64,000 bases of DNA, taken from contig NZ_PZYX01000002.1 of NCBI RefSeq assembly GCF_003047285.1, forward strand, positions 496,001 to 560,000, read 5' to 3'. Below are positions 45,064-53,760 of the stretch, one piece after another. Position 1 is the stretch's first letter. The number at the start of each line of letters is the position of its first letter. The notes below the pieces were generated by a model, which saw only the letters and a list, made by a program, of their open reading frames with translations, ran no database searches and was not told the DNA's origin. The DNA is from Nocardioides allogilvus (GTDB lineage: Bacteria > Actinomycetota > Actinomycetes > Propionibacteriales > Nocardioidaceae). A program made the translations under genes and the position numbers.

Positions 45064-45594
45064 TCAGGCAGCGTCCGCTTCGGGCACGGATGCGACGGCG
45101 GGCGCGTCGGTGGGCGCGTCGGTGGCGAATGCCGGCATCGGCTCGCCCAGCGGCACCGACCAGGGGTCGGCGGACTGCCCGTCGCGAGGCTCGAAGGGGT
45201 CTCCCCCGGGCGCCGGGGCCGTCTCGACCGCCGGGGGCCGGGCCGGCTTGGTGAACACGGCGGTGCCCCGCGACAGGTCGTGGCCCACCGAGCTGGCGGT
45301 GATGACCAGCTGGGTGTTGGTGGTGCCGTCCTCCTTGGTCCACACGTCGGCCTCGAGCCGCCCGTGCACCACCACCGGGTCGCCGCGCTTGATCGAGGCG
45401 AACGTATTGTCAGCCAGCCTGCGCCAGGCGCGGATGGAGTACCACGTGGTGGCCCCGTCCTCCCACTGGTTGTTGCGGAACCGGCGCGACGTGGTCGCCA
45501 CGCGGAAGTTGGCGACGGGGGTGCCGCCGCCGACCTCGCGCAACGAGACGTCGGAGCCGACCCAGCCGGCGAGCGTGATGTAGGTGTCGTTCAT
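45064..45594 (-). CDS. ssb: Single-stranded DNA-binding protein (second SSB, SsbB-like)
   Basis: This 176-residue protein has an OB-fold of about 110 residues starting MNDTYITLAGWVGSDVSLRE, with ANFRVATTSRRF and WYSIRAWRRLADNTFASIKRGDPVVVHGRL in pieces. A Pro/Asp-rich tail follows that lacks the D-D-D-I-P-F motif used to recruit partners. This suits a paralogue rather than the main replication SSB, which usually sits with rpsF and rpsR. M. tuberculosis Rv2478c lies in the same place. Confidence 0.88.
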   Translation of the reverse strand: MNDTYITLAGWVGSDVSLREVGGGTPVANFRVATTSRRFRNNQWEDGATTWYSIRAWRRLADNTFASIKRGDPVVVHGRLEADVWTKEDGTTNTQLVITASSVGHDLSRGTAVFTKPARPPAVETAPAPGGDPFEPRDGQSADPWSVPLGEPMPAFATDAPTDAPAVASVPEADAA

Positions 45595-45746
45595 GGGGAG
45601 TGCCTTCCTCGCTGTCGAGGACGGCGTGTCCGCCCTCGACGCCAAGACTGCGGCGAGGCACGGACAACGACACGGCGGCGTACGAGATCTTGTGGACAAC
45701 CCGGACGGGTCACCCGCCTGTGGATGCCCAGTGGCCCGCGAGGGGC

Positions 45747-47402
45747 CTACTTGAGCGCGATCGCCAGGCCGTCGCGCATCGAGGAGTACGCCGCCAGCTC
45801 GGCCTGCACCGGTTGCACGACGAGCTCCTCGGAGACCGAGGTGATCGCGTCGCGCAGCCGCTTGTCGGCGGAGCGTCCGCGGCGTCGCGCCGTCAGCGAC
45901 ACGAGCACCCGGCACACGAGGGCGAGCAGCACCCCGAGCCCTATCCCGCCCAGCAGCAACAGGGTGGGGATCGGGAAGCCGCGCAGGTCCGGGGTCGGGG
46001 GCTCGGGCAGTCGGGCGTAGGAGCCGAAGGCCAGAAGCGCCAGCCACCCGCCACCGACGACGGCGGCGATGATGAGCAACCACTGCAGCAGCCGCACGAG
46101 GCCGGCCCACCACGGGATCTTGTCCGCGCCCAGGTCGGTCGCGGCCACGGCGCGGTCGAGCCGGTCGCCCAGGTCGGGCAGCCGCGAGATCGAGGCCTTG
46201 CGGATCGAGGTCACCCAGGGCTGGCCCATGCCGTCGGAGACCTGGTCGGCGAGCGCCCGCACCTCGGTGTCGACGCGGGCCTTCTGCACACCGGTGGCCT
46301 TGGGCACGGAGGTGCGGGCCGCGCCGGTGAGCTGCTTGCCGGCGGAGCCGAGGTCGAGGTGGAGCCGCTTCAGCGGGTCGGGCTTGAGGCGGGAGAACCA
46401 GGCCGTCACCGGCCAGCCGGTGGCCCGGTTGGCGCGGATGCGGGTGGAGTCCTCGACGGCCTTGACGACGGTCGGCACACCTGCGGCGTCGGCGAACGCG
46501 TCGTCGAGCGCCGCGATCCGCTCCGAGGACAGCGAGCGCACCTTGGCGTTGCCCGACACCTCCTGCAGTCGCTCCGCGGCAGCACGCACGTCGGCGCCCA
46601 GCCGGGCGCGCGTGGCCTTCTTCTCGGCCACGCGCTTGGCGATCTGCTTCTTCAGCTCGTCGATCCCCCAGCCGTGGCGGGCACTGATGGGCAGCACCGG
46701 CACGCCGGCCAGGCCGTCGGCCTCCAGCAGGCGGCGGACGTCGGCGACCATGCCGTCACGACGCGCCTCGGGGACGGTGTCGATGTGGTTGAGGACGACC
46801 AGCATCACGTCCTTGTGGGACGCGAGCGGCGCGAGGTAGCGGTCGTGGATCGCGGCGTCGGCGTACTTCTGCGGGTCGAGGACCCAGACGAACATGTCGG
46901 CGAGCCGCACCAGCCGGTCGACCTCGAGGTGGTGGGAGACCTCGGTCGAGTCGTGGTCGGGCAGGTCGAGGAGCACGACACCCGCGAGGGCGTTGTCCTC
47001 CTTGCCGGTGGAGAGCATCGAGTCGCGGGTCACCTGGTGGCGAGGCGGGATGCCGAGCCACTCCAGGAGCTCCTCGGCGCCGTCGCGACCCCACACGCAC
47101 GCGGTCGCCCACGAGGTCGTGGGCCGGCGGACGCCGACCGCCGACAGCTCGAGCTCGCTCAGCGCGTTGAAGGTCGAGGACTTGCCCGAGCCCGTGGCGC
47201 CGGCGAGCGCAACCACGGTGTGCTCGGCCGACAGCTTCAACCGGCCGGCGGCGCGGTCGACGACAGAACGGGCATCGTCGATGATCGCGGAGTCGACGCG
47301 CCCTTCAGCGCTGTCGACCGCCTGTTCGAGACCCTGGACACGGGCCCCGATCTCAGAGCTCCGCGAGACGAGCTTCTTGGCCCCCTCGAGCAAGGACGTC
47401 AT
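45747..47402 (-). CDS. YfjP-like membrane GTPase
   Basis: This 551-residue protein has a GTPase domain in the N-terminal half: G1 GATGSGKSST, G3 DLPDHDS, G4 in NHID, G5 ISARHG. A helical region follows, and two membrane segments lie near the C-terminus (LLQWLLIIAAVVGGGWLALLAFG and PTLLLLGGIGLGVLLALVCRVLV). This layout fits YfjP/dynamin-related GTPases acting at the membrane. ATG 47402 follows a GAGGGAGA ribosome-binding site. It lies 57 bp after a second, larger GTPase gene. Confidence 0.87.
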   Translation of the reverse strand: MTSLLEGAKKLVSRSSEIGARVQGLEQAVDSAEGRVDSAIIDDARSVVDRAAGRLKLSAEHTVVALAGATGSGKSSTFNALSELELSAVGVRRPTTSWATACVWGRDGAEELLEWLGIPPRHQVTRDSMLSTGKEDNALAGVVLLDLPDHDSTEVSHHLEVDRLVRLADMFVWVLDPQKYADAAIHDRYLAPLASHKDVMLVVLNHIDTVPEARRDGMVADVRRLLEADGLAGVPVLPISARHGWGIDELKKQIAKRVAEKKATRARLGADVRAAAERLQEVSGNAKVRSLSSERIAALDDAFADAAGVPTVVKAVEDSTRIRANRATGWPVTAWFSRLKPDPLKRLHLDLGSAGKQLTGAARTSVPKATGVQKARVDTEVRALADQVSDGMGQPWVTSIRKASISRLPDLGDRLDRAVAATDLGADKIPWWAGLVRLLQWLLIIAAVVGGGWLALLAFGSYARLPEPPTPDLRGFPIPTLLLLGGIGLGVLLALVCRVLVSLTARRRGRSADKRLRDAITSVSEELVVQPVQAELAAYSSMRDGLAIALK

Positions 47403-47459
47403 GGTCTCCCTCGGACAAACAGCGGTGGGTCGGTGCACATCGGAAGTGCTGGCCCCACC

Positions 47460-49241
47460 CTATGCGTCAGGAGCCTCGACGTTGTTCGTGCCACCCTTGG
47501 CAGCGAAACGAAGATCATCGACGCGTCGCGATGCGGACCGCAGCTTCTCGGGTGCTTCGGGCGAGATCTCGAGGCTCTCGAGCAGGTCGAGGTAGCGCTG
47601 GCGCTCGCTGCCGAGCAGCTCGGCGACCTTGCTCTCGAGGTCGCGACGGGCGCGCTCGGCGAGGGCTCGGACGGCCTGGTCGCCGAAGACGGCCTCGAGC
47701 AGCTTCTGCCCCAGGACCGCCGAACCACCGGCGATGCCGGCCTCGGCGCCGGTCACACCGGCCGTGTGGGCGAAGACGACGACCATCAGCGCGACCGAGA
47801 GCCCGTTGACGCCGAACGCCAGGAAGCGCGCGGTCGAGCGCTTGTCCGCGCCCTCGCTGCGGACCATGTCGAGCACGTCCGACTGCCAGTCGCGTACGGC
47901 GCGCTCCGCCCGGCGGCGGAAGTCGCGCGAGGCACGGCCGAGGTCCTCGCCGGCATCGGCGAGCAGGATCTGGCCGGAGGCCAGGGACTGCCACGACGCC
48001 TCGGCCCGCTCGGCGGCGGCCTCGGCGTGCTCGAGAATCAGCGTCTCGAGGCCGGACTCGACCGCGACGGTGACCCGCTCGGCCTGCTGCGGCTTGCCCT
48101 TGACCGCGTTGACGACCCGGTCGCGCAGCCAGCCGACGCGCGTCTCGAGCGACTTCAGCAGCTCGCCCGTGCCGACGAACTCCTGCCAGCGGGCGAGCAC
48201 CTCGCCCCGCAGCAGGGTGCCGTCGGCGGAGGCTTCGGAGATCTCGGCCACCGCCTGGTCGTAGGCCTTGTTGGCGTCGTCTCGCAGGCGACGTACGGCA
48301 TCGACCTGTTCCGTGGCCGCGTCGGCGACGGAGTGGGTGCGCCGGGCGAGGGTGCGGATGGCGCCGTCGAGCGTCTGCTTCACCACGGCGGAGCGGGCCT
48401 CGGCGTCGGCGGCCAGGGACTGGAGCCAGCCCCGGATCGCGGCGACGGACTCGGGCGGCAGCAGCCCGTCGTCGTTGACGTTGCCCTCGGTCACCGTGAA
48501 CAGCGGGGAGTCCTTGAGGCCACGGCTCGCGAGCATGCGTGCGAGGTGGGTCGAGACCGTCTCCACGGCGTCCGGCGGGGTGCGGTCGAGGACGATCGCG
48601 ACGGAGGCCGAGCGGTCGGCGGCCTTGCGCAGGAAGTCCCACGGCACCTGGTCGGCGTAGCGGGCCGCGGAGGTCACGAACAGCCAGAGGTCGGCGGCCG
48701 CGAGCAGCTGAGCGGCCAGGGTGCGGTTGCGCTCCTCCACCGAGTCGATGTCGGGCGCGTCGAGGATCGCCAGACCGGCCGGCACGGCCTCGGAGGCGAC
48801 GAGCTGCAGCGCGTCGGGGTCGTTGGTCGACTTGGTGACGCGCTCGAGCTCGGGGAGGAGTCGGTCCTGGCCGAACCACTCCGCGTCGGCCGGGTTGTGC
48901 ACCAGGACGGGCGAGCGGGTGGTCGGGCGCAGCACGCCCGGCTGGGTGACGCGCGTGCCGACCAGCGAGTTGACGAGCGTCGACTTGCCGGCGCCGGTCG
49001 AGCCGCCGACCACGGTCAGCAGCGGCGCGTCGATCGTCATCAGGCGAGGGATGACGTAGTCCTCGAGCTGGTCGACCATCTCGCGCTGGGCGTCGCGGTT
49101 GGCGAGCGAACTGGGCAGCTCCAGCGGAAGGCGCACCTCCTGCAGGGCACTGCGCATGCGCACCAGCGCGGTGAGCATCTGGGTGCTCTCGGCGCTCGGC
49201 CCCTCGTTCTGGCCTGCGTCCTTGCTCTCGAGCTCAGTCAT
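47460..49241 (-). CDS. Dynamin-family GTPase
   Basis: This 593-residue protein has G1 GGSTGAGKSTL, a G2 Thr in VLRPTTRSP, G3 DAPDIDS and G4-like VLDRTP. Long helical stretches follow (TEQVDAVRRLRDDANKAYDQ and more), with a hydrophobic hairpin near residue 490 (NGLSVALMVVVFAHTAG) and a terminal helix bundle (RRDLESKVAELLGSERQRYL). The pair with the next gene resembles the side-by-side dynamin-like genes dynA/dynB of Streptomyces, which act at sporulation septa; that link is an inference. Its ATG overlaps the stop of the PrsW-like gene by 4 bp. Confidence 0.86.
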   Translation of the reverse strand: MTELESKDAGQNEGPSAESTQMLTALVRMRSALQEVRLPLELPSSLANRDAQREMVDQLEDYVIPRLMTIDAPLLTVVGGSTGAGKSTLVNSLVGTRVTQPGVLRPTTRSPVLVHNPADAEWFGQDRLLPELERVTKSTNDPDALQLVASEAVPAGLAILDAPDIDSVEERNRTLAAQLLAAADLWLFVTSAARYADQVPWDFLRKAADRSASVAIVLDRTPPDAVETVSTHLARMLASRGLKDSPLFTVTEGNVNDDGLLPPESVAAIRGWLQSLAADAEARSAVVKQTLDGAIRTLARRTHSVADAATEQVDAVRRLRDDANKAYDQAVAEISEASADGTLLRGEVLARWQEFVGTGELLKSLETRVGWLRDRVVNAVKGKPQQAERVTVAVESGLETLILEHAEAAAERAEASWQSLASGQILLADAGEDLGRASRDFRRRAERAVRDWQSDVLDMVRSEGADKRSTARFLAFGVNGLSVALMVVVFAHTAGVTGAEAGIAGGSAVLGQKLLEAVFGDQAVRALAERARRDLESKVAELLGSERQRYLDLLESLEISPEAPEKLRSASRRVDDLRFAAKGGTNNVEAPDA

Positions 49242-50356
49242 CGGGTGGGAACCACCTGTCCGGGGAAGGAGATGTAGGGCCTGACAGCGTTGAGGGCAAC
49301 GACATGTTCCTGGCCCCTCTCGGCGAAGTCGTGCGGGGCAGTGCCGCGAAGGTAGCGGTGGTGCAGGTAGGCCAGCTCGATCGCGGCAGCCTGGTATTCG
49401 CGCATGGCCCGCTCGGCCTGCGCTCCCCCGGAATGCTTGGCGAAGAGGCGGGCCCGGCGCCGGGCGCGGAGGTCGACGAGCCACGGGATGTCGGTGGCCG
49501 GCAGCAGGCCGCGCCGCGAGGCGTCCTCCAGTGCGGCCGCCATCATCCCCTTCTCGGAGCGACGGCGATACAGCGCGAAGGCGATGAGACCGAAGAACGC
49601 CGGCAGCATCATCGTGCCGTAGACCAGGAAGAAGTTGTCCGGCCCGCCCAGGGTCGAGGAGTTCCACAACGAGTGGGCGAGGACGGCGAGGACATAGCCG
49701 CCGAGCGGAGCGAGGAGGCGGACGGCGGGGCTGCGCGAGGTCACCGCGAGCCCGACACCGATCCCGATGAAGGCCGTGAACAGCGGGTGCGCGAAGGGGC
49801 TCAGCAGGCAGCGGATGATGAACGTGCCGGTGAGCGCCTCGGTGCCGCCGGGGCCCAGGCCATCCGTGCCGTTGTAGGCCGCCGCGAGATAGAGGATGTT
49901 CTCGGTGAACGCGAAGCCGATGCCGACCATGCCGGCATAGACGATGCCGTCGAGGATGCCGTCGAGCTCGTGTCGTCGCCACCACAGGAGCAGCACCAGG
50001 AACGCGCCCTTCGTCGCCTCTTCGGTCACCGGCGCCAGGAAGGACAGGCTCTGCTCGTTGGTCGCGCCGCCTGCCAGGCCGATGCCCTGGAAGACCAGGG
50101 CCGCGGCGGTCGCCACGAAGGCGCCCCACAGCAGCCCGCCGACGAGCAGCGAGCGGGGCTCGGGCTCGTAGCGGTCCAGCCACATGAAGCAGCCGACCAG
50201 GGGACCGACGGGCAGTGCGGCCAGCACGGTGGCCAGGATCAGCGAACCGGGCGCGCCCGCGACCGCGATCACCGCAGCCATCACGACGGCGCCGAGGAGC
50301 ACGAGGCCTGTCACGATCACGGTGAACGCAACGCTGTCGCGACGACGTCTGGGCAT
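49238..50356 (-). CDS. PrsW-family intramembrane metalloprotease
   Basis: This 372-residue protein has about eight membrane segments and the PrsW/CPBP-like motifs: the E-E-x-x-K box in APVTEEATKGAF, an FTEN motif in GFAFTENILYLAA, and His residues in SPFAHPLF and LAHSLWNSS. PrsW cleaves anti-sigma factors within the membrane in Bacillus; here no anti-sigma gene is next to it. A cytosolic C-terminal tail of about 110 residues follows. It heads an operon with the two GTPase genes, coupled to the first by a 4-bp overlap. Confidence 0.9.
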   Translation of the reverse strand: MPRRRRDSVAFTVIVTGLVLLGAVVMAAVIAVAGAPGSLILATVLAALPVGPLVGCFMWLDRYEPEPRSLLVGGLLWGAFVATAAALVFQGIGLAGGATNEQSLSFLAPVTEEATKGAFLVLLLWWRRHELDGILDGIVYAGMVGIGFAFTENILYLAAAYNGTDGLGPGGTEALTGTFIIRCLLSPFAHPLFTAFIGIGVGLAVTSRSPAVRLLAPLGGYVLAVLAHSLWNSSTLGGPDNFFLVYGTMMLPAFFGLIAFALYRRRSEKGMMAAALEDASRRGLLPATDIPWLVDLRARRRARLFAKHSGGAQAERAMREYQAAAIELAYLHHRYLRGTAPHDFAERGQEHVVALNAVRPYISFPGQVVPTR

Positions 50357-50418
50357 GTCGGGAAGCCTAGCCCGATTCGACCCTGCGACTCGTTTCCGCC
50401 CGGCGTACAGTGACCGGC

Positions 50419-51789
50419 GTGAGCGACGACACGACTCCTGAGACCACCGAGCCGAAGACCGAGTCCCACGATCCCGCCGTCCCCGAGGCCTATGCCGCGT
50501 TCATGCGCACCGGCTGGGGAGAGCGCGAGCTCGACCTTCCCAAGCACCCCGTCGCGGAGTACGCCGAGGCGCGCCGCGCCAGGCTCGCCGAGGCGTTCCC
50601 GGGCGAGCGCCTGGTGCTGCCCGCCGGCACCTACAAGGTCCGCGCCAACGACACCGACTACCGCTTCCGCCCGGACACGGCGCACACCTACTTCACCGGC
50701 AACCAGACCTCGGACGCGGTGCTGGTGCTCGAGGACGGTGACGCAGTTCTCTACGCACGTCCGCGCGCGACGCGCGACACCGACGAGTTCTTCCGCGACC
50801 GGCAGTACGGCGAGCTGTGGGCCGGACGTCGTCCCTCGTCCCAGGAGATCAGCGACTCCCTCGGCATCGAGGTGCGCCACGTCAAGGACCTCCCGTCGTT
50901 CGACGACGACCGCAAGACCCGCGACATCACCACGGACGAGGAGCTCGCGCGCGTCGCCTCCGAGCTCCGGCTGGTCAAGGACGAGTGGGAGGTCGGCGAG
51001 CTGCAGGAGGCGTGCGACATCACCACCCTCGGCTTCGAGGACTCGGTCCGTGAGTGGGACCGCGTGCTGGAGTTCGGCGAGCGTTGGGTCGAGGGCACGT
51101 TCTTCCGCCGGGCCCGCGCGATGGGCAACGACATCGGCTACGACTCGATCGTGGGCGGAGGGTCACACGCGACCACGCTGCACTGGATCGAGAACACCGG
51201 CCCGATCACGCCCGGTGAGCTGGTGCTGCTCGACATGGGCGTCGAGGGCACCAACCTCTACACCGCCGACGTCACCCGCACGATCCCCGTCGACGGTCGC
51301 TTCACCCCGCTCCAGCGCGACCTCTATGACCTGGTCTTCAACGCCCAGCAGGCCGGCATCGGGGCCGTCCGCCCGGGCGTGCCGTTCCTGGCCGCCCACC
51401 ACGCCGCGATGGAGGTCCTGGCCCACGGCCTCTCCGACCTCGGGCTGCTCCCGGTCTCGGCGGAGGAGGCGCTCGACCCCGAGTCGAAGCTCTATGCGCG
51501 GTGGACCCTGCACGGCACGTCGCACATGCTCGGCATGGACGTGCACGACTGCGGTCGCGCGTCAGCCGACATCTACCCCAAGGGCGACCTCGCCGAGGGC
51601 ATGGTCCTCACCGTCGAGCCGGGCCTCTACTTCCAGGCCGACGACCTGCTCGTCCCCGAGGAGCTGCGCGGCATCGGCATCCGGATCGAGGACGACATCC
51701 TCGTGACCGCCGACGGCTGGCGCAACCTCTCCGCCGCCCTCCCCCGCACCTCCTCGGAGGTCGAGGAGTGGATGGGCTCACTCCGCTAG
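50419..51789 (+). CDS. pepP: Xaa-Pro aminopeptidase (aminopeptidase P, M24B)
   Basis: This 456-residue metallopeptidase removes N-terminal residues before proline. The N-terminal domain is followed by the pita-bread fold with ligands Asp (LDMGVEG), Asp (YTADVTRTI), His (HGTSHMLGMDVHD), Glu (TVEPGLYF) and Glu (IRIEDDILV). GTG 50419 was chosen over GTG 50410; both lack a strong Shine-Dalgarno sequence. Its TAG overlaps the rlmC GTG by one base (TAGTG), coupling the two genes. It diverges from the PrsW-like gene. Confidence 0.94.
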   Translation: MSDDTTPETTEPKTESHDPAVPEAYAAFMRTGWGERELDLPKHPVAEYAEARRARLAEAFPGERLVLPAGTYKVRANDTDYRFRPDTAHTYFTGNQTSDAVLVLEDGDAVLYARPRATRDTDEFFRDRQYGELWAGRRPSSQEISDSLGIEVRHVKDLPSFDDDRKTRDITTDEELARVASELRLVKDEWEVGELQEACDITTLGFEDSVREWDRVLEFGERWVEGTFFRRARAMGNDIGYDSIVGGGSHATTLHWIENTGPITPGELVLLDMGVEGTNLYTADVTRTIPVDGRFTPLQRDLYDLVFNAQQAGIGAVRPGVPFLAAHHAAMEVLAHGLSDLGLLPVSAEEALDPESKLYARWTLHGTSHMLGMDVHDCGRASADIYPKGDLAEGMVLTVEPGLYFQADDLLVPEELRGIGIRIEDDILVTADGWRNLSAALPRTSSEVEEWMGSLR

Positions 51790-52889
51790 TGGAGTGCCAC
51801 CACTTCGACGCCTTCCGATGTCGCTCGTGCTCGCTGCTGGAGATCGCGCGACCGCAGCAGCTCACTGACAAGGAGGCGCACGCCCGATCGCTCGTGCCTG
51901 CGCCGACCTGGCTGCCGACGATCGCCGGGCCCGACGCGGGCTTCCGCAACAAGGCCAAGATGGCGGTCGGCGGCACGGCCGCCGCCCCGACGCTCGGCAT
52001 CCTCGATCGCGCCCACCACGGCGTCGACCTGCGCGACTGCGGGCTGCACTCCCCCGGCCTCACCGCCGCGCTGGACGTGGTGGCCGCGTTCATCACGAAG
52101 GCCGACTTGGCGCCGTACGACGTCACCGAGCGCAGCGGCGAGCTCAAGCACGTCCTGCTCACGGAGTCGCCCGACGGCGAGCTGATGCTGCGGTTCGTCG
52201 TGCGATCGACCGCCGACGAGTCGCGCATCCGCAAGCACCTGCCGTGGCTGCTGGCGACCCTGCCCGCGCTGCGGGTCGTCTCGCTCAACGTGCAGCCGTC
52301 GCACGCCGCCGTGCTCGAGGGCGAGCGCGAGATCGTGCTGACGACCGAGACCGCGCTGCCGATGCGGCTGGAGGGGCTCGACCTCGCGCTGCGGCCGCAA
52401 GGGTTCTTCCAGACCAACACCCACGTCGCGGCCGCGCTCTACGCCCAGGCCCGCGCGTGGACCTCCGCGATCGGTCCCGCGTCGGTCTGGGACCTCTACT
52501 GCGGCGTCGGCGGCTTCGCCCTGTCCTGTACGGCGCCCGGCCGGTCGGTCATCGGCGTCGAGCTGTCCGCCGAGGCGGTCGCGGCGGCGTCGGCGACGGC
52601 TCCCCCGGGCGTGTCCTTCGTGGCCGGCGACGCCACCGCGTGGGCGCTCGCGCAGCCGGTGGCTCCGGAGCTGGTGGTCGTGAACCCGCCCCGACGCGGC
52701 ATCGGGCCCGACCTGTCCGGCTGGCTCGAGGCGTCGGACGCCCGACACGTCATCTACTCGTCGTGCAACGCCGTCACCCTGGCCGAGGACCTGGCCCGGA
52801 TGCCGTCCCTGCGACCCGTCGAGGCGCGGGTGCTCGACATGTTCCCGCACACGACGCACTACGAAGTGATCGTGCTGCTCGCCCGCTGA
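51789..52889 (+). CDS. rlmC: 23S rRNA (uracil-C5)-methyltransferase RlmC-like
   Basis: This 366-residue enzyme is a RumB-type methyltransferase. It has an N-terminal iron-sulfur set (C3, C11, C14 and C84 in ECHHFDAFRCRSC and DLRDCGLH), very like the RlmC start. The SAM domain has DLYCGVGGFALSC, the substrate motif NPPRRG and the catalytic Cys in YSSCNAVTLAEDL. It methylates a uracil C5 in 23S rRNA (U747 in E. coli). There is no TRAM domain, which separates it from RlmD. GTG 51789 overlaps the pepP stop by one base. Confidence 0.93.
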   Translation: MECHHFDAFRCRSCSLLEIARPQQLTDKEAHARSLVPAPTWLPTIAGPDAGFRNKAKMAVGGTAAAPTLGILDRAHHGVDLRDCGLHSPGLTAALDVVAAFITKADLAPYDVTERSGELKHVLLTESPDGELMLRFVVRSTADESRIRKHLPWLLATLPALRVVSLNVQPSHAAVLEGEREIVLTTETALPMRLEGLDLALRPQGFFQTNTHVAAALYAQARAWTSAIGPASVWDLYCGVGGFALSCTAPGRSVIGVELSAEAVAAASATAPPGVSFVAGDATAWALAQPVAPELVVVNPPRRGIGPDLSGWLEASDARHVIYSSCNAVTLAEDLARMPSLRPVEARVLDMFPHTTHYEVIVLLAR

Positions 52890-52908
52890 CGGAGCAGCCG
52901 GCACTCTG

Positions 52909-52982
52909 CGCCCCCGGCAGGACTCGAACCTGCGGCCCAGTCATTAGAAGTGACTCGCTCTATCCAGCTGAGCTACGGGGGC
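52909..52982 (-). tRNA. tRNA-Arg (anticodon UCU)
   Basis: The minus strand folds with acceptor GCCCCCG/CGGGGGC, anticodon stem GTCAC/GTGAC-type around loop CTTCTAA (anticodon TCT), T loop TTCGAGT and discriminator G. CCA is not encoded. The gene is intact and has no intron. Confidence 0.95.
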
Positions 52983-53171
52983 GGAGGATCAGGAGGACAC
53001 AGGGACGACCCGTCGTGGTCCCCCGGTGCTCTTCTGGTCCATGGCCGAGTATGCCGTAGCGATCACGCCGAGCCGGAAACACCCTGGTGTCTTTCCCGGC
53101 GGAGAGAGTCGACGGGTGGCGACCCGAGAACTGTCGGTGGTTGCCCGTACGGTCGCGGAAAAGGAGCGACC

Positions 53172-53282
53172 ATGAAGAGACTCGATCGACGATCCCGACA
53201 CCTTGCACACAGCCTCCCGTCTGCGAGACAACACCTCGATCGCCGAGGCCGAGACCTCGTCATTGCCGGATCAGAAGCCTGA
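53172..53282 (+). CDS. Candidate 36-residue Arg-rich peptide
   Basis: An ATG preceded by a very strong ribosome-binding site (AAAAGGAGCGACC) opens a 36-codon frame: MKRLDRRSRHLAHSLPSARQ and 16 more residues rich in Arg, Leu and Asp. It ends 16 bp before the endonuclease start. GC content is lower than in the neighbouring genes. It may be a leader peptide controlling the endonuclease or a small DNA-binding partner. No family was recognised. Confidence 0.45.
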   Translation: MKRLDRRSRHLAHSLPSARQHLDRRGRDLVIAGSEA

Positions 53283-53298
53283 CGAAGGACAGCAGACG

Positions 53299-53757
53299 AT
53301 GGCAATGCACCACACCAAGGACAAGGGTGATCTCGGGACTGCGAAGGCACACGCCGATCTCGTCGGACTCGGTTTCACTGTCCTATTTCCCGCCACCGAG
53401 CACGCGGCGTTCGATCTGGTTGCGTATCGCGACGGGACGTTCCACCGGGTCCAGGTCAAGTACCGTTCCGCGCGCTCCGGCACGATCTCGGTCCAGTTCC
53501 GCTCGGTGTGGGCTGATCGCAACGGCACGCACATGAAGCCGTCGGACAAGGCCGAGGTGGACGTGCTGTGCATCTACTGTCCCCAGACCGATAGCTGCTA
53601 CTACCTGCGCCCGACGGACTTCCGACGGTCCGTGACCTTGCGCCTGGTCCCGAGCAAGAACGGGCAGCAGCGTGGCGTGCTCCCCATCGCTGCGTTCCGG
53701 GCCTTCCCCACGAACGAGACCGCGTTGGCCCATGACGCCGCACCCGTGAGCAGCTAG
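53299..53757 (+). CDS. PD-(D/E)XK endonuclease of the group I intron-associated (I-Ssp6803I-like) family
   Basis: This 152-residue protein fits the family whose founder, I-Ssp6803I, is encoded by a group I intron in a cyanobacterial tRNA gene. It has the first-helix KGDLGTAKAHADLVGLGFTV, the catalytic strand pair FDLVAYRDGTFHRVQVKYRS (D39, then Q52-V-K54), and VDVLCIYCPQTDSCYYL. Q in place of E in the second motif is also seen in that family. Start ATG 53299 lies 17 bp after a 36-codon ORF and 316 bp from tRNA-Arg. Hand count gives about 61% GC over 53281-53460, against 73 to 80% in samples of flanking genes, a sign of transfer. No intron is seen, so it is free-standing. It could cut a tRNA-like target, defend a locus or serve another role. 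Confidence 0.8.
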   Translation: MAMHHTKDKGDLGTAKAHADLVGLGFTVLFPATEHAAFDLVAYRDGTFHRVQVKYRSARSGTISVQFRSVWADRNGTHMKPSDKAEVDVLCIYCPQTDSCYYLRPTDFRRSVTLRLVPSKNGQQRGVLPIAAFRAFPTNETALAHDAAPVSS

Positions 53758-53760
53758 CGC

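Noticed and set aside
45600..49277. Plus-strand open frame of 1225 codons
   Set aside because: It runs antisense to the two GTPase genes, is full of Arg/Gly/Ala/His in a pattern typical of frame shadows at high GC, and no domain is visible.
52909..53757. Integrated island using tRNA-Arg as attachment site
   Set aside because: No second copy of the tRNA 3' end, no integrase, and the extra DNA lies on the 5' side of the tRNA, whereas integration is usually at the 3' end.
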